Of a stretch of DNA of 64,000 nucleotides, positions 1 through 8,456 are shown one piece after another. The stretch is from the NCBI RefSeq assembly GCF_007981265.1, contig NZ_CP034363.1, positions 2,790,001 through 2,854,000 on the forward strand, written 5' to 3'. Within the stretch, counting starts at the first letter, position 1. Each line of letters starts with the position of its first letter. The translations under genes and the position numbers were made by a program. The stretch is from Pantoea sp. CCBC3-3-1. Lineage in GTDB: Bacteria > Pseudomonadota > Gammaproteobacteria > Enterobacterales > Enterobacteriaceae. Under the pieces are notes generated by a model. The model was not told the DNA's origin and ran no database searches. It was given only the letters and a program-made list of their open reading frames with translations.

Positions 1-210
1 TCCATCATGGGCGGAAACCTGGGTATTTCGCACTTCTCTGATAGCGGCCAGGCAGGCTTTGCGGCGGGCGTCATCGGGTTCTCTGGCGGCAAGGACTCTG
101 AGCTGACGAAGTAGCGCCGTATTGTTAAGCGGACGCTGTTGTTCCAGAAGCGCAAGCGTCGCTTCTCCCAGCATAATGTCTCTTAACTTATCGGTGTCGT
201 GATTGTCCAT
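1..210 (-). CDS. YmgA-like small connector protein, 3' end outside window
   Basis: An open frame of 70 codons starts at an ATG at 208-210 on the minus strand and runs off the left edge without a stop, so the protein is incomplete. It begins MDNHDTDKLRDIML and is rich in Leu, Arg and Ala with no membrane segment. It lies about 150 bp downstream of a ycgZ-like gene on the same strand. This is the position ymgA holds in the E. coli ycgZ-ymgA-ariR-ymgC operon, where small proteins act on the Rcs phosphorelay and biofilm functions. The assignment to YmgA rests mainly on this context and on a loose resemblance, so it is tentative. Confidence 0.5.
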   Translation of the reverse strand, partial: MDNHDTDKLRDIMLGEATLALLEQQRPLNNTALLRQLRVLAAREPDDARRKACLAAIREVRNTQVSAHDG

Positions 211-358
211 GAAGGCTTCTCTGGCTCGGTGGTACATAGTGTGTCAATCAGTCTTTCACTCGCGCTTCCTGTGCTGCTGATTACCGGCTCCTGAAAAGGA
301 AAGCGGTTGACACATGCTATGGACAGTCAATATTCGGTACAGAACCAGCTTTCGTCAC

Positions 359-610
359 TTATGACTCACGTCCAAACAGCATAGCAATCAGTTCATGATG
401 GTGTTGTTCAAGATGGGAATGTTTATCGTTTGACATTCGGCTCAGTAATCTGGCGCAGATCGACTGTCGGTTTACCGTCATACCCGATTTCAAAATCTCC
501 ATCACCACTTCACCCATTGTTTCCTGATGTGAAGGGACAGCCCGATCAGATACGCTAAAATAGAGGGAAACATCGCTCTCTGTTTTTGGATTGAAACTGT
601 TCTGACGCAT
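359..610 (-). CDS. ycgZ: YcgZ-like two-component connector (YmgB/AriR family)
   Basis: This 83-residue protein begins MRQNSF and contains the run QETMGEVVMEILKSG followed by SICARLL. It closely follows the pattern I recall for E. coli YcgZ (QETLGEIVTEILKDG, SLCAKLL). The family consists of small helical proteins that modulate the Rcs phosphorelay, acid resistance and biofilm formation, and in E. coli the operon is induced by blue light and cold through BluF/BluR. An AAGGA ribosome site lies 6 nt before the ATG at 610. A TGTACA dyad is found 57-81 bp upstream of the start, fitting control by a MerR-type repressor. A ymgA-like partial gene follows downstream. Confidence 0.75.
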   Translation of the reverse strand: MRQNSFNPKTESDVSLYFSVSDRAVPSHQETMGEVVMEILKSGMTVNRQSICARLLSRMSNDKHSHLEQHHHELIAMLFGRES

Positions 611-666
611 AAGTGATCCTTTTAAGCATGGGGGACGTTGCCCGAAGGGGATGAAAACACCTTTCC

Positions 667-691
667 TGTACAGCTTTCATAACTGTGTACA
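667..691. promoter_or_regulatory. TGTACA-N13-TGTACA dyad, candidate BluR/MlrA-type operator
   Basis: Two self-palindromic TGTACA hexamers start at 667 and 686, 57-81 bp upstream of the ycgZ start. The MerR-family regulator MlrA is reported to bind inverted TGTACA half-sites about 12 bp apart, and its paralogue BluR represses ycgZ in E. coli. The link to BluR here is inference from family and target gene. Confidence 0.5.
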
Positions 692-821
692 GTATCATAA
701 AAATTTGCGCAGTTTTTTTTGTGCAAAAAATGCTTTTTCTGGCAACTTTGTGACGCGTTTGCTCACAAAATTAACGGTAAGACGCTGATTATTAGCGAAG
801 GGGTGGATAAAAGGCGGGTTT

Positions 822-846
822 TGTACAGGTAGCCGATAGCTGTACA
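822..846. promoter_or_regulatory. Second TGTACA-N13-TGTACA dyad
   Basis: Hexamers at 822 and 841 have exactly the same 19-bp period as the dyad at 667-691. The symmetry is better here (TGTACAG facing CTGTACA), and flanking T/A runs resemble the published MlrA site. It lies 212-236 bp upstream of ycgZ, between that gene and the katN terminator. Confidence 0.45.
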
Positions 847-872
847 ACTTTTCTTAATAACAGCATCGGTCT

Positions 873-893
873 AAAAGGCGGCCACGGGCCGCC
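873..893 (-). terminator. Rho-independent terminator of katN
   Basis: A perfect 7-bp stem (GGCGGCC / GGCCGCC, 877-883 and 887-893) with a 3-nt loop is followed on the minus strand by TTTT. It begins 12 nt beyond the katN stop. Confidence 0.8.
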
Positions 894-904
894 ATCAGCA
901 GAGG

Positions 905-1801
905 TCAGCTTTTCGGCTTGTTCTTTTCAATTTCAATCGGTGGCACTGAGCCTAAATCGGTTCCGGTGACCGGGTTCAGACTCGGGTCGGAAGCGGTTCT
1001 TAAAGCCAGGCTATCCAGATTCGCTTTCTGCTCTTCCGGCAGGCCGATGCTTGCCAGACCGTCTCCGCCATCTACCGCAGGTTGCGGATCGGCGACATAG
1101 GTAAAGTTCTCGTCAGAATTCCAGCTGCCGCGTACTTCCCCGCCTTCTGACATGTTGTAATAGACGTTGGCGTACTTCTCGATTGGCGGCAGTTTGCCCG
1201 GCGGGAAGTTATTACGGATAGAATACAGCGCTTTCTCAAACGACATCTGGTGCGCGACTTCACGCGTCATCAAAAAGCCCAGCGCATCCTTAACACCCGG
1301 ATCATCAGTCATATTAATCAGGCGCTCATACAAAATTTTGGCGCGGGCTTCAGCGGCGATGTTTGAACGTAAATCGGCAGTCACTTCGCCAATAGTATCA
1401 ATATAGGCCGCCGTCCACGGCACGCCACCAGAGTTAGTCAGTGCCGGACCGCCACCATACAGCAGCGAAGTCAGATGGCTGTCATTCCCTTTACCGGTGA
1501 TAGAGCGGTACAGCTCACCCTCTTCCTCAGTACCTTCGGCCAGATCGCCTTTTGCGCCTTTATTGAGCATCCCTACCATCGTGCCGATGATTTCGAGGTG
1601 GCTCAACTCCTCAGTCGCGATGTCCATCAGCATATCTTTGCGGCCGGCATCTTCATCGGCCAGTCCCTGCGTAAAATAGCGACAGGCGGCGGCAAGTTCT
1701 CCTTGAGGCCCACCAAACTGTTCCAGAAGCAGATTAGCTAATCCCGGATTTGGGGCCGCGACGCGAACGGTATATTGCAGTTGTTTTACGTGTCTGAACA
1801 T
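905..1801 (-). CDS. katN: Manganese-containing (non-heme) catalase
   Basis: The 298-residue protein matches the KatN family, which dismutates hydrogen peroxide at a dinuclear manganese centre in the cytoplasm. The four-helix ferritin-like core is visible: an N-terminal helix with QGELAAACRYF, then TEELSHLEIIGTM (Glu and His ligands), EARAKILYERL and REVAHQMSFEKAL, supplying the conserved Glu/His set. The C-terminal tail is rich in Pro, Asp and Gly, as in other KatN proteins. In Salmonella katN is an RpoS-dependent stress gene. The start at 1801 (MFRHVKQLQY) matches family members. It is monocistronic, with its own terminator just downstream. Confidence 0.93.
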   Translation of the reverse strand: MFRHVKQLQYTVRVAAPNPGLANLLLEQFGGPQGELAAACRYFTQGLADEDAGRKDMLMDIATEELSHLEIIGTMVGMLNKGAKGDLAEGTEEEGELYRSITGKGNDSHLTSLLYGGGPALTNSGGVPWTAAYIDTIGEVTADLRSNIAAEARAKILYERLINMTDDPGVKDALGFLMTREVAHQMSFEKALYSIRNNFPPGKLPPIEKYANVYYNMSEGGEVRGSWNSDENFTYVADPQPAVDGGDGLASIGLPEEQKANLDSLALRTASDPSLNPVTGTDLGSVPPIEIEKNKPKS

Positions 1802-2123
1802 AGCTCACTCCAGTGTATAAAAAAAACGAACAATGGGCTGACAGAATCGTCATGCCGTTAAAATAAAATAATAATTACGCTTACTATTTTTACTTTAACA
1901 GCCGGATATTTAGCAGGATAGAATGTCAATCCCGTTAAGCTTAGTTGTCTTTCTTAATATCACGACAAAAAGAAACGCATAATGGATGAATTAAGAATCC
2001 TCCTGGTCAGGGCTTTTAACGGAAATAACGCAAAAAATAATTTATTACATTAGTCAATTGCGCTGTGAGCGCTGACTTATCGCTATTTTCTTCTGACAGT
2101 TTCCTTAAATAATCCTGTTAAAG
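1802..2123. other. Intergenic region upstream of katN
   Basis: These 322 bp are AT-rich and hold no convincing gene. They must include the katN promoter, but I see no sharp -35/-10 pair. The right end merges into the decayed aldo/keto reductase relic. Confidence 0.4.
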
Positions 2124-2320
2124 ATGGAACTGGATGAATTTAATGGTTTACAACAGAAAGGAAATATCGCTACGGCGCAGCGTTGTCTCGCCTGGCTGCT
2201 GACAAGAACGGGCATCACCTCGCCGATTGTCGGCAACCGCACCGAAAAGCCTTGCAGGACGATCTGGCAGCGGGCGGTCTGCTACTGCCCCCGGTTGCGA
2301 GCATCCGCTGTGGAAAAATA
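2124..2320 (+). pseudogene. C-terminal relic of an aldo/keto reductase
   Basis: One frame reads ATAQRCLAWLLTRTGITSPIVG, shown here only in part: the run AQRCLAWLL then GITSPIVG is the hallmark of the C-terminal third of aldo/keto reductases (usual form TPAQLALAWLL...ITAPIIG). After NRTEK the homologous continuation (LQDDLAAGGLLL) moves to the next frame, so there is a frameshift, and the N-terminal two thirds are missing. No start codon or ribosome site fits. It is a decayed fragment of an NADPH-dependent oxidoreductase, not a working gene. Confidence 0.5.
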
Positions 2321-2341
2321 GCGGTGACCGCGCACCATTAT

Positions 2342-3112
2342 TTATTGCTCATTCATATAGCAAATCAGATACGTGTCTGGCGCGTTTTCGATTTGTAGCG
2401 AGCTGTAGGTGTAGGGACTAATCTCGCCGTTTTTATCAACGATCGCTTTTTTACCCGTTCCCATTTTCCCGACTTCATGATAATTCCACATTTTAGTGAA
2501 CTCCTCACTTCTGGCCATCAGATCCTCAATAACAGATTCAAACTTTTCCGGCCTGCTGCTGGAGGCATAATAAGCCCGAAATGACGCCAGAGTATGTTTG
2601 GCCGCTTTTTCCCAGTCATGGATCCTTTGCTTATATTCCTCGCTAATAAACATCAGCTTAAGGGAATTCCTGTCGGCCACCGGCACTAATGACCAGTTAA
2701 AGATGTTATCTTCCGTGGCTTTATTCCAGTAAAGCAAATCCATATTTTCGTGGCGGACAAAAGCAGGATAAGGATTAAGCGCGTCCACCATCCTTTTGAT
2801 TTCCGGCTGCAATTCTGCCGGTTTGTTTTCACTTACGTCACCGCCAAAAACAATAGCGGTCAGGTATTCCTGCTCAACGTTCGACAGCTGAAGCACCCTG
2901 CCAATGCGTTTTAACGCCGCGGGCGAAATACGAATCGATCTCCCCTGCTCAAGCCACGTGTACCAGCTTACGCTGACCGCAGCCAGCTGAGCGACCTCTT
3001 CGCGCCGCAGTCCTTTGACGCGCCGGTTGAGCGCGCTAAAACCGTAATCCTCAGGGTTTAGCTTCGAGCGGTGTTTGAGCAGGAAGCTTTTGACATCTTC
3101 GTTTTTCATCAT
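2342..3112 (-). CDS. XRE-type regulator with MmyB-like ligand-binding domain
   Basis: The N-terminal 80 residues carry a helix-turn-helix of the Xre type with the family signature VKGLRREEVAQLAAVSVSWYTWLEQGR (here only described: LRREEVA, then SWYTWLEQGR). The remaining 170 residues match the MmyB-like domain (DLLYWNKATEDNI, LASFRAYYASS), a PAS-like fold in this regulator family. It is transcribed away from an MFS exporter gene that starts 222 bp to the right. That arrangement suggests it controls the exporter, which is inference. The second Met is used equally well as a start; the length of 256 residues is normal. Confidence 0.85.
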   Translation of the reverse strand: MMKNEDVKSFLLKHRSKLNPEDYGFSALNRRVKGLRREEVAQLAAVSVSWYTWLEQGRSIRISPAALKRIGRVLQLSNVEQEYLTAIVFGGDVSENKPAELQPEIKRMVDALNPYPAFVRHENMDLLYWNKATEDNIFNWSLVPVADRNSLKLMFISEEYKQRIHDWEKAAKHTLASFRAYYASSSRPEKFESVIEDLMARSEEFTKMWNYHEVGKMGTGKKAIVDKNGEISPYTYSSLQIENAPDTYLICYMNEQ

Positions 3113-3334
3113 TCTGTTCCTGGGTGTGACCTGTAGTCATAGGATAATCCACCCTATTTTTGCGTTAAAACTTTAGCAGTAGAATGGCGGTATTGATAAA
3201 TGAGTTCAATAAAAGATTAAGGCTGAAATAACATTAATTATCTGGCGACTGATATTTTATTCGCCTGCTTTAGCGAGTTGTTTTTCCTTAACCAAAATTT
3301 TAGCAACAGAATAATTTTCATTACAGGGCAAAAA

Positions 3335-4501
3335 ATGTCGCCGTTAAAAAAGAGTATTATCACTATGCTTACCGGTCTGCTGACGCTGGTGGCCGTTATG
3401 GGGATTGGCCGTTTTTCGCTGACCCCGCAAATTCCGCTGATGATGCATGATGGCTATCTGTCGCTGTCGACGGCGGGCATTCTGGCAGCAATGAATTATG
3501 TCGGCTATCTGCTTGGTGCTGTTCACGTCAGCCGCCTGCAAAAAAACCATGCGCTCTACCTTAAAGCGGGGATTGCCGCTACGGTACTGGTCACGCTGCT
3601 TTCCGGGATGACGTCGCAGTTTGCTTTGCAGTGCCTGTATCGTTTTATCTCTGGCGTAGGTGGCGCATGGGCGTTGATTATCGTGACGTCATGGACTCAG
3701 CATAATCTTGCCGCGCATTCTCCCCGGCTTTCAGCGGCGGTATTTACCGGCCCGGGCGTGGGTATTGCACTGACCGGCGTGCTGGCCTGGGTGATGTCTG
3801 CCCATCATCTGGATTCAGCCCATAGCTGGACTGTTTATGGCGCGGTGGCGCTGGTGGTTAGCCTGGCTATCTGCCGTTATTTACCGGCGGAGTTTACCGC
3901 TGTCCGCCCCGGTGCAGGAAAAAATGAACCGATCGGTGGCGAGCTGAAAAAGCTGGTGCTTATCTATACGCTGGCGGGTTTTGGCTACATTTTGCCTGCC
4001 ACGTTCCTGTCGCAGATGGCCCATGCGGTATTACCTAATCCCAACCTGGCGGCATTTTTCTGGCCGCTGTTCGGTCTCTCTGCCGTGGCGGGCGTCCTGC
4101 TGGTGATTCTGTTTTCAGGCCGGTTTAATACTCAGGCAAGCCTCGCTTTTGCGATGATTTTGCAGGGCGCGGGCGTGGCGGCAGCGGTCGCTTTTCCGGG
4201 GGCATGGGGGCTGCTCTTTTCAACTCTGCTTACCGGGCTCGGTTTCCTGTCCATCATGCAGCTCACCATGAAGTTTGCCCGTGAGATTTCGTCAATTTCC
4301 GTTTCCCGTACCGTGGGGCTGTTAACGTCGGGCTACGCAACCGGACAGCTGATCGGCCCGCTGATCTCCTCCGCCAGCGTCTGGTTTTTTGGTTCGCTGC
4401 AACCGGCCATTATCATTGCGGCTATGGGCCTTGTTGCAGGGGGAAGCGCGGTCATGACCCTTAACCGGCAGAAAGTCCGGGCCGCGGCACAAGGACGGTA
4501 A
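3335..4501 (+). CDS. YbfB/YjiJ-family MFS transporter
   Basis: About 388 residues with twelve hydrophobic segments. The N-terminal signature MGIGRFSLTPQIPLMM followed by AAMNYVGYLLGA is typical of the YbfB/YjiJ branch of the major facilitator superfamily, inner-membrane permeases of unknown substrate. I place the start at the ATG at 3335 (MSPLKKS) rather than the upstream TTG at 3278, because family members begin close to this point and the extra 19 residues are not conserved-looking. A weak AGGG ribosome site precedes it. The divergent MmyB-type regulator is its likely controller. Confidence 0.85.
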   Translation: MSPLKKSIITMLTGLLTLVAVMGIGRFSLTPQIPLMMHDGYLSLSTAGILAAMNYVGYLLGAVHVSRLQKNHALYLKAGIAATVLVTLLSGMTSQFALQCLYRFISGVGGAWALIIVTSWTQHNLAAHSPRLSAAVFTGPGVGIALTGVLAWVMSAHHLDSAHSWTVYGAVALVVSLAICRYLPAEFTAVRPGAGKNEPIGGELKKLVLIYTLAGFGYILPATFLSQMAHAVLPNPNLAAFFWPLFGLSAVAGVLLVILFSGRFNTQASLAFAMILQGAGVAAAVAFPGAWGLLFSTLLTGLGFLSIMQLTMKFAREISSISVSRTVGLLTSGYATGQLIGPLISSASVWFFGSLQPAIIIAAMGLVAGGSAVMTLNRQKVRAAAQGR

Positions 4502-4534
4502 GAGCGTCGACGGCCAGAACATGGATGGTGCCCT

Positions 4535-5227
4535 TCAGCGTGAACGCTGTGTTGCCAGCGCTTTTGACCACCGTTCACGCTGGCACCTTGGGCAGACCAG
4601 CCGCTGTTGCGCGTTTAATCGCTGAGTCAGCCCGCAGTGGTTACAGGCGTATAATGCTTCCTCCGGCACTATGACAAAATCCTGTCGGTGCTCCGGCGGG
4701 AGCACCGACAGGCCCGGGCGGACAGCATCGCGATCGTAATAGTAGATGCTGATGTCGCCATCCAGCTCAATCAGCGCCAGGCGAATTTGTCCAAGGTGCT
4801 CCACGCCTTCCTGACGCAGCTCCATAAAAAACTCATCTTCAGAAATGTTCAGCCCGTCGAGACTGTCGAGTTTGTACAAGCCGTTCTGAATCAGCGTAAT
4901 CACCTGGCCTTCAATGAGTTTTGAAAAGCGGGCGCTGCGTGCGGTCAGAAACGTGGTCAGCCGATACAGCACCAGCAAGACAACAAACACCATGGTAACG
5001 GGCAGAACAGGTACATCATCATAGAAGGTGACATCACCCGATGCCGATCCCAGCGTCAGCACAATGACCAGTTCAAAAAGTGACAGCTGGCGGATACCCC
5101 GCCTGCCGGAGACTTTCAGGAAGATAAAAACGATCAGGTAAGCGAAAAAAACGCGCGCCGCGACTTCTATCAAAAAAGTCAGTTCGAGGTCATTAAGCAG
5201 AAAGCGATGCCAGTCAAAGGAAGACAT
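4535..5227 (-). CDS. DUF421 (YetF-like) membrane protein with C-terminal zinc ribbon
   Basis: The 230-residue product has three N-terminal membrane segments with VSGRRGIRQLSLFELV, then the cytoplasmic DUF421 domain (EGQVITLIQNGLYKLDSL, DEFFMELRQEGV, IRLALIELDGDISI). The end carries two Cys-X2-Cys pairs (CNHCG and CPRCQ) 17 residues apart, forming a probable zinc ribbon not part of the core DUF421 domain. The ATG at 5227 (MSSFDWHRF) is preferred over a TTG 16 codons upstream. Function is unknown for the family. It converges on the MFS gene with only 33 bp between stops. Confidence 0.82.
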   Translation of the reverse strand: MSSFDWHRFLLNDLELTFLIEVAARVFFAYLIVFIFLKVSGRRGIRQLSLFELVIVLTLGSASGDVTFYDDVPVLPVTMVFVVLLVLYRLTTFLTARSARFSKLIEGQVITLIQNGLYKLDSLDGLNISEDEFFMELRQEGVEHLGQIRLALIELDGDISIYYYDRDAVRPGLSVLPPEHRQDFVIVPEEALYACNHCGLTQRLNAQQRLVCPRCQRERWSKALATQRSR

Positions 5228-5631
5228 AATTGCAGGATTATCCCGGGAAAATGAAGCGCTAAAATTTATCAGCAATTTTTATCATTGTACGACAGTTTAT
5301 ACGGCAAAAAACGTGCGCCAGAATAAATAGTGCCTTTCTGACGCTATTTTCAGCCGTTCATTGCACGCTTAATACGCATTCACGCTTCGCGTCTGTTGAG
5401 ATAAATTGATAGTTCAGGCGTGCGGTGTTCTGCGTTTTGCTAATACCGTTGGCGTTAAGTCAGATTATTTCCCTGTTTTTAGACCGCTTAAAAAAAGAAC
5501 CTCTCACCGCACAAAAATAACTAAATTTCCAGTGACTTCAAGCGCTTCGTGGAATTTTCACCTCAATGTCTTGATTGATGTGCGCATTCAACGATACTGT
5601 ATATATACACAGTTAATTTGGATATTTTCTT
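5228..5631. other. Intergenic region upstream of umuD
   Basis: These 404 bp are AT-rich and contain no supported gene. Short open frames are present but have no ribosome sites or family resemblance. The right end holds the LexA box and umuD promoter. Confidence 0.5.
5597..5612 (+). promoter_or_regulatory. LexA (SOS) box of umuDC
   Basis: The site CTGT-ATATATAC-ACAG matches the LexA consensus CTGT-N8-ACAG exactly, with the alternating AT core typical of strong boxes. It lies 20 bp before the umuD ATG, overlapping the expected promoter, so LexA would repress umuDC until DNA damage. Confidence 0.93.
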
Positions 5632-6066
5632 ATGCAGCCGATCCGTCCTGCTGAATTTATGGAAGAAATTCCTCTGCCGCTTTTTATTGAGCGCGTCTCC
5701 TGCGGCTTTCCAAGCCCTGCACAGGACTACGTTGAAGAGAGGCTGGATCTTAATAAAATGGTGATCCGTCATCCCAGCGCAACCTATTTTTTAAAGGTGA
5801 GCGGTGATTCAATGATTGAGGCAGGCATTGGCGATGGCGATTTATTAATCGTCGATCGTTCACTGTCTGCGGATCATGGCGATATTGTTGTCGCCGCCGT
5901 GGCGGGTGAATTTACCGTCAAAGAACTGCGCACCCGCCCTCTTCTCCAGCTGGTGCCGCATAATCGCCACTATTCGCCGATTATTTTTCACAGCGAAGAG
6001 GAACTGGAGATTTTCGGCGTTGTGACTTTCATCTTAAAAGCCACTAAAAATGTTCGCGCTGGTTGA
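5632..6066 (+). CDS. umuD: UmuD, self-cleaving subunit of DNA polymerase V
   Basis: The 144-residue protein belongs to the LexA/UmuD S24 family. RecA filaments trigger self-cleavage to UmuD', which joins UmuC to form the translesion polymerase Pol V. All key residues fall at the E. coli numbering: the cleavage site Cys24-Gly25 (VSCGFPSP), nucleophile Ser60 (SGDSM) and general base Lys97 (FTVKEL). The final 17 nt overlap the start of umuC, so the two are translationally coupled. The perfect LexA box upstream explains regulation. Confidence 0.97.
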   Translation: MQPIRPAEFMEEIPLPLFIERVSCGFPSPAQDYVEERLDLNKMVIRHPSATYFLKVSGDSMIEAGIGDGDLLIVDRSLSADHGDIVVAAVAGEFTVKELRTRPLLQLVPHNRHYSPIIFHSEEELEIFGVVTFILKATKNVRAG

Positions 6067-7312
6067 TGTCAACAGTTTCTATACCTCCTGCGAGACTGTT
6101 TTCAGGCCGGATTTAAAGGGCAAACCCATCGTGGTCGTTTCAAATAATGACGGCTGCATTATTTCACGCTCCGCAGAGGCGAAGCGGCTGGGAATAAACA
6201 TGGGTGAGCCCTATTTCAAAATAAAAGAGGCGTTGAAACAGCGTCAGGTGCAGGTCTTCAGCTCCAATTATACGCTTTACGCCGATATGAGTTATCGGGT
6301 GATGTCGATTTTGACAGAGATGGCGCCCGCAATGGAAATGTATTCGATCGATGAAGCTTTTATTAACTTATCCGGCGTGAGCAACTGCGTTTCCCTTGAG
6401 GCTTTCGGGCGGGAAATCCGCCAGCAGATCCTGAAACAGACCGGACTGACCGTTGGCGTGGGTATCGCACCCACCAAAACGCTGGCCAAGCTGGCTAACT
6501 ATGCCGCGAAAAAATGGTCGGCAACCGGGGGCGTTGTCGATCTGTCCAACGTTGAACGGCAGCGTAAGTTAATGGCGCTGGTTCCCGTTGAGGAGGTCTG
6601 GGGTGTGGGCCGGCGCATCAGTAAAAAGCTTAACCAAATGGGCATAGAAAAAGCCCTGCATCTGGCCGAATGTTCCAGCTGGGTTGTCCGCAAACATTTC
6701 AATGTGGTGCTGGAAAGAACCGCGCGGGAGCTGCGCGGCGAACCCTGCCTGGCGCTGGAAGAGTTTGCGCCGACTAAACAACAAATTGTCTGTAGCCGCT
6801 CTTTCGGGCACCGCATCACGGCTTATGCAGATATGCATCAGGCGGTCTGCACTTACGCCGAACGGGCAGCCGAAAAGCTGCGCGGCGAACATCAGTATTG
6901 CCGCTTTATCAGCGTCTTTATCCGCACCAGCCCGCATGACGATAACGCCTCTGGCTATAACAATCAGGCCTCCGGCAAACTGCTGTTACCCTCAAATGAC
7001 ACGCGCGACATTATCCGCGTGGCGATCGACGCACTGGATCGCATCTGGCTCGAAGGCGAACGCTATATGAAAGCTGGCGTGATGCTGAGTGACTTTTACA
7101 GCGATGGCGTGGCGCAGCTGGACCTGTTCGACGAATCCCGCGTGCAGCCAAACAGCGAAGCCTTAATGAAGGTCATTGACCAGCTGAATCAGTCGGGAAA
7201 AGGCAAAGTCTGGTTTGCAGGCCAGGGTATTCAAAAGTCCTGGGTGATGAAGCGAGAAATGTTATCCCCCGCATATACCACGCGTTATGCGGACTTGCCG
7301 ATCGTCAAATAG
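6050..7312 (+). CDS. umuC: UmuC, Y-family translesion DNA polymerase
   Basis: The 420-residue protein is the catalytic subunit of Pol V and copies past abasic sites and UV lesions with UmuD'2. It starts [11 protein letters not shown]. The metal-binding acids are present: Asp6 in the first motif and Asp101-Glu102 in YSIDEAF. The thumb/helix-hairpin region ([12 protein letters not shown]) and the little-finger domain follow, and the C-terminal tail includes a hydrophobic QLDLFDE clamp-binding motif. Length equals that of E. coli UmuC within two residues. Its stop is separated by 1 bp from the stop of the convergent orphan spanin gene. Confidence 0.97.
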   Translation: MFALVDVNSFYTSCETVFRPDLKGKPIVVVSNNDGCIISRSAEAKRLGINMGEPYFKIKEALKQRQVQVFSSNYTLYADMSYRVMSILTEMAPAMEMYSIDEAFINLSGVSNCVSLEAFGREIRQQILKQTGLTVGVGIAPTKTLAKLANYAAKKWSATGGVVDLSNVERQRKLMALVPVEEVWGVGRRISKKLNQMGIEKALHLAECSSWVVRKHFNVVLERTARELRGEPCLALEEFAPTKQQIVCSRSFGHRITAYADMHQAVCTYAERAAEKLRGEHQYCRFISVFIRTSPHDDNASGYNNQASGKLLLPSNDTRDIIRVAIDALDRIWLEGERYMKAGVMLSDFYSDGVAQLDLFDESRVQPNSEALMKVIDQLNQSGKGKVWFAGQGIQKSWVMKREMLSPAYTTRYADLPIVK

Positions 7313-7313
7313 C

Positions 7314-7610
7314 CTAGGGCGCTAAGGGAGCCTTCGTTGATAATAGCGCGGCGATGGCGGCCTTATCGCTGTTACATTTATCCAGTGCCAGATGAAGACG
7401 AGCCACATAATCTGGATAATCTCCCCAGCGCTGTACGTCAAACCGTGGCACCGGACAGGGAGTCAGCAGCGCTGCCGGAATAAAATCATTGGGGCAGGCG
7501 CGGAGCGGCACTGAGGGCTTCTCGCTGCAAGCGGATAACATCATCAGGCACAGACTCAGCAGCACAGGCGTCGTGCTGTAATAGCGTGCGTAGCTGCTTG
7601 CGAATAACAT
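7314..7610 (-). CDS. Rz1/LysC-like outer-membrane spanin lipoprotein
   Basis: This 98-residue frame is largely nested in the 3' part of the neighbouring Rz-like gene in another reading frame. A hydrophobic leader ends in LMMLSAC, a lipobox, followed by a short Pro-containing periplasmic sequence (EKPSVPLRACPNDF). Nesting of a Pro-rich lipoprotein gene in an Rz gene is the classical spanin arrangement of phages, and P2-type LysB/LysC pairs have this form. The pair would join inner and outer membranes at lysis. No endolysin or holin is found nearby, so this is an orphan phage remnant or a domesticated pair. Confidence 0.7.
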   Translation of the reverse strand: MLFASSYARYYSTTPVLLSLCLMMLSACSEKPSVPLRACPNDFIPAALLTPCPVPRFDVQRWGDYPDYVARLHLALDKCNSDKAAIAALLSTKAPLAP

Positions 7611-7857
7611 CGCTCTCTTTCTCCAGTTGCTGTTGTTGTAAATTTTGCGCTATCAGGACGCCAGACAGCCGGTCCAGCTGCGTCGCCAGTTCATTGATAC
7701 GCTTAGCATAAGCGCCGTTTTGTTCTTTCAGCGATTGATTATGTTGTTGTAGCTGCTGCTGCATATTAAGTTGATGGCGTAGCCATAACCCACCGCTTAT
7801 AAGGCAACATAACAGAACGACAATGCCGCCTGTACGAAGCCAGGATAATAAAAACAC
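7486..7857 (-). CDS. Rz/LysB-like inner-membrane spanin
   Basis: The 123-residue protein has one N-terminal membrane anchor (TGGIVVLLCCLISGGLWL), then a long Gln-rich coiled coil, and a C-terminal VPDDVIRLQREAL, which resembles the LysB ending (LPDAVIRL) of P2-like phages. The start is a GTG at 7857 with GGAGG 4 nt upstream. The downstream half overlaps the Rz1-like gene. Together they form a complete two-component spanin, which fuses the two membranes in the last step of phage lysis. The placement beside umuC without other phage genes is unusual. Confidence 0.72.
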   Translation of the reverse strand: MFLLSWLRTGGIVVLLCCLISGGLWLRHQLNMQQQLQQHNQSLKEQNGAYAKRINELATQLDRLSGVLIAQNLQQQQLEKESDVIRKQLRTLLQHDACAAESVPDDVIRLQREALSAAPRLPQ

Positions 7858-8109
7858 GCTTCCTCCGGTATTAACCTCATTGCCGAAAGCAATATATCAC
7901 CACGCGGATAATAACAGGATTGCAATTATTGAATCAGAAGCGGGAAGAATTAGATGCTGCCGTGAAAAATATTACCTTAAATAAATTAGTACCCTTACTT
8001 TTCGTGTTAAAATCACCACTCAAAGTGTTAATAAAAACAATATCATTGCTATTATAATGTTGTTTGCAAGCGTAAGAAATGAATAAACAAAAACTAAAGA
8101 GGGCATATT

Positions 8110-8418
8110 TTGATTAAATATAGCGTGATGTACCCCAATACAGAAAATGGCCACTTTGACCATGATTACTACCGTGACGTTCATCTGCCATTGATAAAAG
8201 AGCGGATGGGAGACGCGCTGGTTTCTTATTCCATTGAGAAAAATATTGTCACGCCGGAAGGTGACCCTGCACCCTGGATTGCAGCCTGTCATCTGTTTTG
8301 TCATTCAGTGAGTGATTTACAGAAAGGAATGGCAGGTCATATTGAGGAGATCGTGGGGGATGTAGCGAACTTCACGAATATTCAGTCGGTGAAATGGATT
8401 GCTGATGTCGTGGTGTAG
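8110..8418 (+). CDS. EthD-family small protein
   Basis: The 102-residue protein starts MIKYSVMYPN and has HFDHDYYRDVHLPLIKERMG in its first half (His-Asp-Tyr-Tyr...His-Leu-Pro-Leu), the signature of EthD-type dimeric alpha/beta-barrel proteins. The family was named for a gene needed in ethyl tert-butyl ether breakdown, and most members have no defined reaction. The start is a TTG at 8110 preceded by AAGAGG at a normal distance. It stands alone, converging on hemB. Confidence 0.82.
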   Translation: MIKYSVMYPNTENGHFDHDYYRDVHLPLIKERMGDALVSYSIEKNIVTPEGDPAPWIAACHLFCHSVSDLQKGMAGHIEEIVGDVANFTNIQSVKWIADVVV

Positions 8419-8422
8419 GCGG

Positions 8423-8449
8423 TAAAAAGAGGCGGGCAAGTCCCGCCTC
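8423..8449 (-). terminator. Terminator of hemB (possibly bidirectional)
   Basis: An 8-bp GC-rich stem (GAGGCGGG / CCCGCCTC) is followed on the minus strand by TTTTT. It lies between the convergent EthD-type gene and hemB. Confidence 0.85.
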
Positions 8450-8456
8450 AACGCAT

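Noticed and set aside
3278..3334. TTG start 19 codons upstream of the MFS gene start
   Set aside because: The extension is not membrane-protein-like or conserved-looking; the ATG at 3335 fits the family N-terminus.
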